A DNA stretch of 64,000 bases, taken from contig NZ_VUOE01000002.1 in the NCBI RefSeq assembly GCF_008386635.1, positions 817,751-881,750 on the forward strand, read 5' to 3'. The notes under the pieces were generated by a model. It was not told the DNA's origin, did not search any database, and saw only the letters and a list, made by a program, of their open reading frames with translations. Origin of the DNA: Maribacter flavus. Its GTDB lineage: Bacteria > Bacteroidota > Bacteroidia > Flavobacteriales > Flavobacteriaceae. This document shows positions 42,740 to 50,518 of the stretch, one piece after another (positions within the stretch are counted from its first letter, which is position 1; the number at the start of each line of letters is the position of its first letter). The position numbers and the translations under genes are program-made.

Positions 42740-42755
42740 ACAATTTTTAAGGCTC

Positions 42756-42763
42756 CAAAGATA
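42756..42763 (-). promoter_or_regulatory. -7 promoter motif for the proline dehydrogenase gene
   Basis: The minus strand reads TATCTTTG, an exact TAnnTTTG, 16 bp before the ATG at 42739. Confidence 0.5.
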
Positions 42764-42852
42764 AAGACAGGATTTCTATTCTATTGAGTAAAATAACCTT
42801 TATTTTGCGCTCTTAAATAAAAGATTTTTGGTGTATTCGTAATTCCAATCCC

Positions 42853-43914
42853 ATGCAGTCCATAGTATCAGATTCATATTCGGTCCATTTTGAAAGCAAT
42901 GCATTTGAAGCCCTAAATTCCCATTTGTCCTCGCACAATTACTCAACCATTTTTATTTTGGTGGACGAGAACACCCATGAATTGTGCCTGTCCCAGTTTA
43001 TGTCGGAAATTGCAGGGGACTATAATTTTGAGATTATTGAAATTGAATCGGGAGAGGTCAATAAGACTATTGAAACCTGTGTGGGGGTTTGGGAAGCACT
43101 ATCAGAACTTGGTGCCGATCGTAAAAGTTTGCTCATCAACTTAGGAGGTGGCGTTCTTACCGATTTGGGTGGATTTGTGGCCTCGACTTTCAAGCGGGGG
43201 ATAAAGTTCATAAATGTCCCCACGACCCTCTTGTCTATGGTGGACGCGTCCGTTGGAGGAAAAACAGGTGTAGATCTTGGGCCTTTGAAAAATCAAATAG
43301 GGGTTATCAATCAGCCTGAAATGGTATTAATTGTATCCGACTTTTTAGAATCCTTAAACGAACGACAAATTACAAGCGGTTTTGCGGAAATGCTCAAGCA
43401 CGGTCTCATACGAAATGCCGATTACTGGGAATCCTTAAAGCAGGTAAGTTCCCTTTATGAACTAAGAGATCATATTTTGCCATCCGTGGCGCTCAAAAAT
43501 GATATTGTCTTACAGGACCCTACCGAACAAAACATCCGTAAGGTATTGAACTACGGACATACTTTGGGCCACGCCATTGAATCCTACTTTTTGGAAAACG
43601 AGAACAAGGAGACCTTGTTGCACGGTGAGGCCATTGCCATAGGCATGATTACCGAGGGCTACCTTTCCCACAAGCTTACTGGATTACCTTTGTCACAATT
43701 AGAAGATATAAAATCCACTTTTTTGAAGTATTATGAGAAAGTGTCATTCACGGCCAAGGATATTGACGCCATTCTGGAACTGTTGAAATATGATAAAAAG
43801 AACTCCCATGGAAATATCAATTTTGTCCTTTTAAAAGGAATCGGAGAAACCCAGATAGATGTAACCATTTCACCCGAATTATTTCAGGAAGCTTTTGCAT
43901 ACTACATGGAATAA
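42853..43914 (+). CDS. aroB: 3-dehydroquinate synthase
   Basis: AroB forms 3-dehydroquinate from DAHP in the shikimate pathway, using NAD and a divalent metal. The 353-residue protein has LINLGGGVLTDLGGFVASTF, VPTTLLSMVDASVGGKTGVD, the metal-binding EMLKHGLI, NYGHTLGHAIESY and LHGEAIAIGM, all in expected order. The other shikimate genes are not nearby. It is divergent from proline dehydrogenase. Confidence 0.95.
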   Translation: MQSIVSDSYSVHFESNAFEALNSHLSSHNYSTIFILVDENTHELCLSQFMSEIAGDYNFEIIEIESGEVNKTIETCVGVWEALSELGADRKSLLINLGGGVLTDLGGFVASTFKRGIKFINVPTTLLSMVDASVGGKTGVDLGPLKNQIGVINQPEMVLIVSDFLESLNERQITSGFAEMLKHGLIRNADYWESLKQVSSLYELRDHILPSVALKNDIVLQDPTEQNIRKVLNYGHTLGHAIESYFLENENKETLLHGEAIAIGMITEGYLSHKLTGLPLSQLEDIKSTFLKYYEKVSFTAKDIDAILELLKYDKKNSHGNINFVLLKGIGETQIDVTISPELFQEAFAYYME

Positions 43915-43976
43915 ATTCTACATATACTAAAACTACTGTTTCACAACTCTTTAGATATATCAATGCATTAAATAAT

Positions 43977-44022
43977 TAGTTTAGGTTCAAGAATTAAGTA
44001 TCACAGTAACCAACCTAAACTA
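43977..44022 (+). promoter_or_regulatory. Perfect 11-bp inverted repeat directly before a start codon
   Basis: TAGTTTAGGTT (43977-43987) and AACCTAAACTA (44012-44022) are perfect inverted repeats, 24 bp apart, ending 2 bp before ATG 44025. In RNA it would be a hairpin against the start codon; in DNA, an operator. Confidence 0.6.
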
Positions 44023-44024
44023 TT

Positions 44025-44363
44025 ATGACCAGACGACTCATTGATTACAAAAAGTTAGACCATCATCTAGCCACTTTATTAATTGAAAAATACCCTTATG
44101 GATATGGGGATGAGGACATTATCGTATTCAAAAATGCAAGTGGTGAATTTGTGGAAGCGGTAGAACTGAGAACGGAAGACACCTTATACTTAGTGAAAAT
44201 AAGTAAAAGTCTCTCCAACTTTATCGCCAATTTTGAAGATATCATAGAAAAGGAATTGGACAGAAAAACTGCGGCTGATGCTATTGAGGAAGATGAACAA
44301 ATTATCCCTGAATTGGAGATGAAATACGAATCCGAAGACGAGGATTACTCAGACTTAGACTAG
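44025..44363 (+). CDS. Conserved hypothetical acidic protein
   Basis: The 112-residue protein starts MTRRLIDYKKLDHHLATLLI, continues KYPYGYGDEDIIVFKNASGE, and ends in a strongly acidic tail (EEDEQIIPELEMKYESEDED). It has no signal or membrane segment and is probably cytoplasmic. I recall similar short proteins in Flavobacteriia but no assigned function. It is convergent with the DinB gene, 1 bp apart, and its start is preceded by a perfect inverted repeat. Confidence 0.65.
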   Translation: MTRRLIDYKKLDHHLATLLIEKYPYGYGDEDIIVFKNASGEFVEAVELRTEDTLYLVKISKSLSNFIANFEDIIEKELDRKTAADAIEEDEQIIPELEMKYESEDEDYSDLD

Positions 44364-44364
44364 T

Positions 44365-44880
44365 CTACGCATATTTTTCCAACAGGATATTGGCGTGATG
44401 TTTTTGGTGTCCGCTAATGGCAAAACCCAATGCCGCAACACTCCAAGGAATTCCACTGGCAGTACCAACCCTGCCCAACTGGGTATTTCCAAGATTTTTA
44501 AAAAGTGTTATAGTCGCATTACGGACGGCTAAATACTCTTCAAGTATTTCCTCCTTGGTCCTATTAAGGCTATTGCTTTCCAAAATGTATGCATCCTGAT
44601 CAAAACCGGGCAACTCAACTTTGTCATTTCTTGAGAATCTAAATGCCCTATACTGAAAAATGCGTTCCGTATCAATGATATGAATCAACACCTCCGCAAC
44701 GGTCCATTTAGTATCGGCATAGGCATAACCTAATTTTTCCAAAGGAAGTTCCTTAACATAATCCAGAAACCACTCTTTTCCCTCGTAAAACGAATCCATG
44801 AGGTTGACATCTTCCAGGGTGTTGATATAGGTATCGTAAAAATTGGAGGAACCTAAGTTTGGAATTTCTGATTTCTTCAT
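44365..44880 (-). CDS. DinB family protein
   Basis: The 171-residue protein (from ATG 44880) has the DinB_2 four-helix-bundle form. Candidate metal histidines are in WTVAEVLIHIIDTERIFQYR and AISGHQKHHANILLEKYA. Typical features are the central DQDAYIL-like segment and LGRVGTASGIPWSV. A TTG at 44904 would lie in the terminator of the preceding gene and is not used. Members of the superfamily include bacillithiol transferases; the activity here is unknown. Confidence 0.82.
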   Translation of the reverse strand: MKKSEIPNLGSSNFYDTYINTLEDVNLMDSFYEGKEWFLDYVKELPLEKLGYAYADTKWTVAEVLIHIIDTERIFQYRAFRFSRNDKVELPGFDQDAYILESNSLNRTKEEILEEYLAVRNATITLFKNLGNTQLGRVGTASGIPWSVAALGFAISGHQKHHANILLEKYA

Positions 44881-44902
44881 AATATGTGCCGATAGTTTGG
44901 TC

Positions 44903-44933
44903 AAAAAAGCCCAATCAGTTCTTGATCGGGCTT
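44903..44933 (-). terminator. Terminator downstream of the lrp-like gene
   Basis: On the minus strand AGCCCGATCA, loop AGAAC, TGATTGGGCT then a T run form a 10-bp stem with one G-U pair, 22 bp after the lrp stop. Confidence 0.8.
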
Positions 44934-44954
44934 GGAATAAGTGTCAAATAAATA

Positions 44955-45434
44955 CTATAATTCATTAAAAATGGTATGCATCAATCGTTTCTTGTCGTTA
45001 AAACTTTCTTCCAACGAAATCATGGTCTCCGTTCTGCTGATGCCATCAATATCATCGATTTTGAAAATGATGTTTTTTGCGTGTGTGGTATCCTTCGCCC
45101 TAATCTTACAAAAGATATTAAACTTGCCCGTAGTGATATGGGCAATGGTCACGTTTGGGATTTGATTCAAACGTTCCAAGACAAATTTGGTTTGATGTGT
45201 TTTTTCAAGGAATATGCCCACATAGGCTATAAAAGCATATCCAAGCTTTACATAATCCAACGTGAGTGAGGAGCCCTTAATGATTCCTGCTTCCTCCATT
45301 TTTTTTACCCTGACGTGAACGGTACCGGCGGAAATCAGTAGTTTTTTAGCAATATCGGTAAAAGGAGTTCTGGTGTTGTCAATCAACATATCCAGAATTT
45401 GATGATCAATTTCGTCTAATTTTACTTTACCCAT
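44955..45434 (-). CDS. Lrp/AsnC family transcriptional regulator
   Basis: The 159-residue protein has an N-terminal winged helix-turn-helix (LDEIDHQILDMLIDNTRTPF, then LLISAGTVHVRVKKMEEAGI). A RAM domain follows that binds amino acids and builds oligomers (AYVGIFLEKTHQTKFVLERL, HITTGKFNIFCKIRAKDTTH). Length is typical. Lrp-type regulators commonly control alanine and proline catabolism; ald and proline dehydrogenase lie 2-5 kb away. It may also control itself, as a palindrome lies upstream. Confidence 0.92.
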   Translation of the reverse strand: MGKVKLDEIDHQILDMLIDNTRTPFTDIAKKLLISAGTVHVRVKKMEEAGIIKGSSLTLDYVKLGYAFIAYVGIFLEKTHQTKFVLERLNQIPNVTIAHITTGKFNIFCKIRAKDTTHAKNIIFKIDDIDGISRTETMISLEESFNDKKRLMHTIFNEL

Positions 45435-45461
45435 GGTTGATTTATTTTATGCAAAAATAAA

Positions 45462-45515
45462 AAATATTAAAAAGAATTATAATAAATATTACGTTTTTGT
45501 ACGAAAATCGTAATG
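45462..45515 (-). promoter_or_regulatory. Promoter and candidate operator of the lrp-like gene
   Basis: On the minus strand TATTTTTG (45469-45462) matches TAnnTTTG. Upstream, TACGA-AAA-TCGTA (45500-45512) is a perfect palindrome nested in ATTACG...CGTAAT (45489-45515), a likely autoregulatory site. Confidence 0.5.
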
Positions 45516-45540
45516 AGTCTAAACTTAACCAAAAATAATT

Positions 45541-46650
45541 TTATTGTTTGATCAAATCCATGATTTTCTTGGTATTTAGCCAATTCAAATCTTGTTTGAT
45601 TAAACAATCTTTGGTTACATGTCCAAAATAAATATTTCGTTTATGTCCCTTTTCAGTTATCGTAGGTACAAATTTCACATTGTTATCCTCTAAAACTTCC
45701 TTGTATAGTAAGGAAATGCATTCCCCTTCCTGTAAGGATTCATCCAATATATGGGCATTTTCAACAAGAATATCGACAAATAGCTTATTGTTTTCCGGTA
45801 TTTTAAAATAATTTTCTAATGGGTACGAATCCATTTTGTCATTAGCAATTGTATAAATAGCTTTGTATAGTGCCTGAAAAATCAAATCCCGCGTTCTCTC
45901 CCGTTGATAATCACCAGGGAAATGACCGGCTTCAAAAAGTATCGTAGGTATTCCTTCCATTTGAAAAGCATCCCCGACACAATTAGGATTGAAAGAATCG
46001 TCAAACCGACCTACCTGACCTGGAACCGATTTTTGTAGTTCCTCATTCATGGCCACTATAATTTTCATGGCGATGCCTCTTGAATCGGAATTATTTCGAG
46101 CCTCGTCAAATGATGGCGCCAAAAAGGACACAGTGGCTGGACTTATTGTGCTGCCTACGTTAAAAATGGTCCGTTGATCGTGAAGGTTAAAACAATAGTC
46201 CGGTTTGAATTCTTCAAAGACTTTGCGAAGAACCCTACTTTCTGGCTGCGACCTATCCTGTGCGTCCCTATTTAAGTCAATTTGGTTGGCATTTGACCTG
46301 GTGTAGGCCTTAGCGCCATCCGGATTGAGAATTGGAATAATCTGTAAAGTAACCTTCCCCAGAAAATCCCCGACCAGTGAGGGGCTTTGCTTTAATAGGT
46401 TTAGAAGATCAAGTACTGCTTTGGTAGTGGTAGATTCATTACCATGCATTTGTGACCACATCAATATACGCTTTGGCCCTTGACCAACTCTAACTCCATA
46501 AATTGGCCTATCTTTTACGGAACGTCCCAAAACCTTTAAATTAAACGAATTGCCCAGACCATTTAGGAATGCTTCGATATGTTGATTGGTTACGTACCTA
46601 CCTTGAACGGATGTTACCTTGAAATTTAGATAGTCGTCTTTGTCCGGCAT
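45541..46650 (-). CDS. M14 family zinc carboxypeptidase-like protein
   Basis: The 369-residue protein has the M14 zinc motif HxxE in WSQMHGNESTTTKAVLDLL, the substrate arginine region ILNPDGAKAYTRSNANQIDL followed by NRDAQD, the third zinc ligand in FNLHDQRT, and the catalytic glutamate in TILFEAGHFPGDY. There is no signal peptide at the start, so it is likely cytoplasmic. The C-terminal 100 residues are less conserved. It may trim peptides or muropeptides; the substrate is unknown. It is preceded divergently by a lipoprotein gene. Confidence 0.88.
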   Translation of the reverse strand: MPDKDDYLNFKVTSVQGRYVTNQHIEAFLNGLGNSFNLKVLGRSVKDRPIYGVRVGQGPKRILMWSQMHGNESTTTKAVLDLLNLLKQSPSLVGDFLGKVTLQIIPILNPDGAKAYTRSNANQIDLNRDAQDRSQPESRVLRKVFEEFKPDYCFNLHDQRTIFNVGSTISPATVSFLAPSFDEARNNSDSRGIAMKIIVAMNEELQKSVPGQVGRFDDSFNPNCVGDAFQMEGIPTILFEAGHFPGDYQRERTRDLIFQALYKAIYTIANDKMDSYPLENYFKIPENNKLFVDILVENAHILDESLQEGECISLLYKEVLEDNNVKFVPTITEKGHKRNIYFGHVTKDCLIKQDLNWLNTKKIMDLIKQ

Positions 46651-46848
46651 AATTTTTAATTTCGCTCAACGAAAATAATACAAACTATCTTAGAAATCCC
46701 AAATTTACTACCGCCCCCTACCTATATGTTTATAGCTAATGGACAATTCGTGAAAGGCAAAACTCCTTGAAAAAATTTAACAAAAGTTTTTGTAGGCATG
46801 CTTCAATTCTTCGTGAATAAAAAGGACGATTTTGGTTATTTTGCACCC

Positions 46849-47226
46849 ATGTTTAAAAGAGTACTTTTTGTTTTTATTTTGTTCATTGCTTTGGTCTCCT
46901 GTTATGGTCCAAGTAGGGATTGTCAGGCATTTAAAACAGGGGAATTTTTATTCGATTATCAAATTGGGGATTCTCTGAAACAAGGGCGGTTTATACGAGG
47001 TGAAAATTTCAGTGTGGATTATTATGAGAACAAAGTTGATAGTGCATCCATTCGATGGATCAATGATTGTGAGTTTGTACTTCAGGACTTGAAGAGCAAA
47101 GTAGGCATCCACTATAAAATCATCAAAACGACCGATAGTTCTTACACCTTTGAATATAAAAATGCTGTTAAGGACCCTAATCGAAAAGTCGTCGTAAAAA
47201 CTGGTACGGCAATCAGGTTAAGGTAA
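46849..47226 (+). CDS. Small lipoprotein of unknown function
   Basis: From ATG 46849 the 125-residue protein has a lipoprotein signal (MFKRVLFVFILFIALVSCYG) with the cysteine at residue 18. The mature part, DCQAFKTGEFLFDYQIGDSL, is followed by beta-rich sequence with CEFVLQDLKSKVGIHYKII. A longer frame from 46798 would add 17 residues before the signal and is unlikely. I recognise the general type, a short flavobacterial lipoprotein next to an M14 peptidase, but know no function. Confidence 0.7.
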   Translation: MFKRVLFVFILFIALVSCYGPSRDCQAFKTGEFLFDYQIGDSLKQGRFIRGENFSVDYYENKVDSASIRWINDCEFVLQDLKSKVGIHYKIIKTTDSSYTFEYKNAVKDPNRKVVVKTGTAIRLR

Positions 47227-47539
47227 AAAGTTTAAACTCAAGTGCAAGAATCAAGTTCAAGTGCAAAATTTCAACAAAAGATTACCGGTTCCTTTTTAAT
47301 TATTTTACCATTTCACAAACTAACTGTTTCACTATCTCACCAATACACTATTTCACCAATTCATTATTTTTTTAGGTTTACATAGGTTACGAATCCCATC
47401 ATCCCGGATTTTATCAAATCAAATTCTTGAATTTTAAGCAGTTTTATCAATTGTTTGAAATTTTGCTGGATTCACACCGAATTTAATTAGTACATTGAAA
47501 TTCCATTACGAAATTCATAAAATCAACCTTTTAAATAAA
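47227..47539. repeat. Low-complexity intergenic region of about 310 bp
   Basis: No gene is seen. Near 47232-47270 short CAAGT(G/T)CAA units recur, and near 47300-47365 TTTCAC units repeat irregularly (CATTTCACAA, GTTTCACTAT, TATTTCACCAATTC). A T-rich stretch leads to the next gene. Confidence 0.5.
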
Positions 47540-49006
47540 ATGAAAAAATCAAGTAAACAAAATCAATCAATTAGCCGAAGAAGTTTTGTAAAGAAAAGTG
47601 CCATGGCCTCTTCCATATTCATTGTCCCAAGGAACGTTCTTGGAGGGCCTGGGTTCATAGCCCCAAGTGATCAGCTCAACTTAGCGGCCATTGGCTCTGG
47701 AGGTAAGGGATTTAGCGATATCACTAACGCATCAGTTAATGGTAGGGAACGTGTAGTGGCCCTTTGCGATGTAGATTTTTCCGGTTCTGCGTCCAAGGCT
47801 GTTGAAGCTTTTCCAAAAGCAAAACTTTACGATGACTTTAGGGTGATGCTTGATAAGAAAAAGAATATAGACGCAGTTACCATTTCGACCCCGGATCACG
47901 TACATGGACCTGCCGCCAAATATGCCATGGAAAGAGGTATCCATGTGTATGTTCAAAAGCCGATGACCCATAATATAAAGGAAGCCAGAAAGCTCACGCA
48001 AATGGCCAGGGAGAACAAAATTGTTAGCCAAATGGGTAATCAAGGTGGTTCCAATCCTCTATTGGGAATGGTCCAAAAATGGATAGACGACGATAAAATA
48101 GGTGCTATCAGCAAAGTACAGATATGGACAAACAGACCCGTATGGCCCCAAGGAATCCAGATGCCCAAGGCCGATGCCAGTCTTAAACCAAAGGATCTCA
48201 ATTGGGACCTATGGTTGGGACCAGCCGAAGAGAGACCTTTCATTCCTAATTTGCATCCGTTCAATTGGCGAGGTTGGTGGGATTTTGGTACAGGTGCATT
48301 GGGTGATGTTGGTTGCCATTTGGTGGATATTCCTTTTAGGACCCTAAACTTGAAGTATCCAACGGCCGCTGAGTGTAGTGTCGGTTCTGTTTATACACAG
48401 ATGTGGACACCGGATTATTATCCAGAAGGTTGTCCTCCATCCTCATTCATCACATTGAATTTTGATGCAACGGAGAAAACCAAGTCGCCCATTGAAATGA
48501 CCTGGAGTGATGGAGGCATCAGGCCGGCCCATCCAGATATCATTCCGGCAAATGATGATATAGGAGGGAAAAACAGTGCCAATGGCGTTCTGATTATTGG
48601 AGAAAAGGGAATCATATCCACCAATATCAACGACAGTTCACCATTGATGCCAAAACTGTATCTAAACGATGGCACTACGGAATTTGGTCCAGAAGTGGAA
48701 GAAAATTTAGAACCTGAGTATGGGCACCAGCGAAAATGGGTAGACGCTTGTAAAGCGGGATTTGGAAGTGAGGAACACTTGGCCTTAACATCTTCCTTTG
48801 ATTATGCGGGCCCAATGACGGAAACCGTACTTATGGGGAATCTCGCCATACGAAGCTACATGCTTAGAAAAGAAAATGAAAAAGGCCAAATGGACTTCTA
48901 TGCCCGCAAAAAATTATTATGGGACGGTGAAAATATGAGAATCACCAACTTGGAGGAAGCCAATCAATTTGTAGGTAGGACCTACAGGGATGGGTGGGAA
49001 GTATAG
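47540..49006 (+). CDS. Tat-exported Gfo/Idh/MocA family oxidoreductase
   Basis: From ATG 47540 the 488-residue protein begins with a twin-arginine signal (SISRRSFVKKSAMASSIFIV). An NAD-binding domain follows (LNLAAIGSGGKGFSDIT, ALCDVDFSGSASKA), with VTISTPDHVHGPAAKYAMER and the EKP-like VYVQKPMTHNIKEARKL. The C-terminal part (WWDFGTGALGDVGCHLVDIP) is typical of periplasmic members. It likely oxidises a sugar or cyclitol hydroxyl. DUF1080 proteins, one of which lies at 15375, act with such enzymes. Confidence 0.88.
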   Translation: MKKSSKQNQSISRRSFVKKSAMASSIFIVPRNVLGGPGFIAPSDQLNLAAIGSGGKGFSDITNASVNGRERVVALCDVDFSGSASKAVEAFPKAKLYDDFRVMLDKKKNIDAVTISTPDHVHGPAAKYAMERGIHVYVQKPMTHNIKEARKLTQMARENKIVSQMGNQGGSNPLLGMVQKWIDDDKIGAISKVQIWTNRPVWPQGIQMPKADASLKPKDLNWDLWLGPAEERPFIPNLHPFNWRGWWDFGTGALGDVGCHLVDIPFRTLNLKYPTAAECSVGSVYTQMWTPDYYPEGCPPSSFITLNFDATEKTKSPIEMTWSDGGIRPAHPDIIPANDDIGGKNSANGVLIIGEKGIISTNINDSSPLMPKLYLNDGTTEFGPEVEENLEPEYGHQRKWVDACKAGFGSEEHLALTSSFDYAGPMTETVLMGNLAIRSYMLRKENEKGQMDFYARKKLLWDGENMRITNLEEANQFVGRTYRDGWEV

Positions 49007-49018
49007 ATTTTTGAACTA

Positions 49019-49975
49019 TCAATTAGGTCTATTAAAGACAACCTCTGGGTTGGCGCTTTTATGTTCGTTAAAAAGACGCTGTTGTTGCTTTACCGTTAAG
49101 GTACTGCCATCATGGCTCCAACCTGGAGGTCCAAATATATACATGAACTTATGGGACCATTTGTCCGCTTTCTTCACATCGTTCCATATATCCTTGAACT
49201 CATGCGTTAAAATAACTAGGGGATTATAGGAATTTGGTGCGTGAATCACCCCGAATTTCACCTCTATATCATCATCCAATTCCTTCCAAGTCCCGAATAT
49301 TTTATCAAATATGTTGAGGAACCCCCCGTGGTTTTTATCCAAATACTCTACATTCTGCGAATGGTGCACCTGATGCATCGTATGGGTATTGAAAATCTTT
49401 TCTATCCAACCCATTTTGGGTACATACTTGCTGTGTAGCTGAAATTGCCAAAAAGATTCTATCGCCAAACAAAATATCACCACTTCCACAGGAAATCCTA
49501 TGGCCGGCATCCACATATAGAAAAAGGGTTTGTACAATAAAGTGAACCATCCATTTCTAATGGCGGTACCCAAATTAAAATGATCCGAAGAATGATGCAC
49601 AATGTGGGCTGCCCAAAGTATCCTAATTTCATGATTGGCCCTGTGGAACCAATAGTACGTAAAATCATCAGCCAGTTGGCACAGTAGGAAAATATACCAT
49701 TCATAGCCAAAGGATTTATATCCCATGATATTCATTCTAACCCCATCCACCATAGGGTTGAATAGTTCATAGGTAAAATTGAAAACCACAATCAATACGG
49801 TAACCTTGATCAACGGACCCAGTATGGCGGATCCGATTCCCATCGCCCCGCTAGCCATTAAATCCTTCCAGACATATAAATCCTCGTCACCATGGGTGTG
49901 ACTATAGGTAAGTTCCAATAATATGAAAGCAATAAAACAGGGTACTCCGTAAATGAGGGGGTTCGTTAAATCCAT
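49019..49975 (-). CDS. Fatty acid hydroxylase / sterol desaturase family protein
   Basis: The 318-residue integral membrane protein has four or more hydrophobic segments and the di-iron histidine boxes of the family: YWFHRANHEIR, AAHIVHHSSDHFNLG and HTMHQVHHSQNVEYLDKNHG. These enzymes hydroxylate or desaturate fatty acyl chains or lipids with oxygen. The substrate is unknown. It is convergent with the oxidoreductase gene, and preceded by its own TAnnTTTG motif. Confidence 0.9.
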   Translation of the reverse strand: MDLTNPLIYGVPCFIAFILLELTYSHTHGDEDLYVWKDLMASGAMGIGSAILGPLIKVTVLIVVFNFTYELFNPMVDGVRMNIMGYKSFGYEWYIFLLCQLADDFTYYWFHRANHEIRILWAAHIVHHSSDHFNLGTAIRNGWFTLLYKPFFYMWMPAIGFPVEVVIFCLAIESFWQFQLHSKYVPKMGWIEKIFNTHTMHQVHHSQNVEYLDKNHGGFLNIFDKIFGTWKELDDDIEVKFGVIHAPNSYNPLVILTHEFKDIWNDVKKADKWSHKFMYIFGPPGWSHDGSTLTVKQQQRLFNEHKSANPEVVFNRPN

Positions 49976-49993
49976 TTAATTCCGTGATTTCGC

Positions 49994-50001
49994 CAAATAT
50001 A
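49994..50001 (-). promoter_or_regulatory. -7 promoter motif for the fatty acid hydroxylase gene
   Basis: The minus strand reads TATATTTG, an exact TAnnTTTG, 18 bp before ATG 49975. Confidence 0.45.
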
Positions 50002-50071
50002 ATTAGAAAAGGTTCTTATGAAGCCGAATTAAAATAATTCATTTCTATAAAACTATAAATAATTCAAAAAA

Positions 50072-50506
50072 TTAGCGTTGCTGTTGATTTTTTAGGATGG
50101 TATTCTGCTCTTTCATTAAACTTTCCAAATTTGACAGCAGCTCGATGTTTTTTGGAGTCACCACCTCCGCATTGGCGGGATCTTCAGATTTTTCCTTGAA
50201 CCTATTTATGAACTTGAGCATTACAAAGATGGTAAAGGCTATGATTCCGAAATCTAGGATAACTTCAATAAATTCCCCATAACCAATTGCTACTTCTTCC
50301 ATGGCTTCAGTTGCTTCCCGTAAAATCCATTTCTTATTACTAAGATTAACATCATCTGTCATCAATGATAAAGGCGGCATAATGACCTTCTTGACCAAGG
50401 TATTTACCACTTCATTAAAGGCGGTACCAATGATGATACCAATGGCCATGTCTATCATATTGCCTTTAACTGCAAAATCCTTGAACTCTTTGAACAGACT
50501 TTTCAT
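50072..50506 (-). CDS. mscL: Large-conductance mechanosensitive channel
   Basis: MscL opens at high membrane tension and releases solutes during osmotic downshock. The 144-residue protein starts LFKEFKDFAVKGNMIDMAIG, the conserved N-terminal helix and first membrane segment with IIGTAFNEVVNTLVKKVIMP. The second membrane segment is VILDFGIIAFTIFVMLKFI. A charged C-terminal bundle follows (NIELLSNLESLMKEQNTIL). The length is as expected. It lies 13 bp downstream of parC. Confidence 0.95.
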   Translation of the reverse strand: MKSLFKEFKDFAVKGNMIDMAIGIIIGTAFNEVVNTLVKKVIMPPLSLMTDDVNLSNKKWILREATEAMEEVAIGYGEFIEVILDFGIIAFTIFVMLKFINRFKEKSEDPANAEVVTPKNIELLSNLESLMKEQNTILKNQQQR

Positions 50507-50518
50507 GTATTACCTAAA

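Noticed and set aside
47232..47365. Irregular TTTCAC and CAAGTGCAA units as a CRISPR array
   Set aside because: Units are short, irregular and without constant-length spacers.
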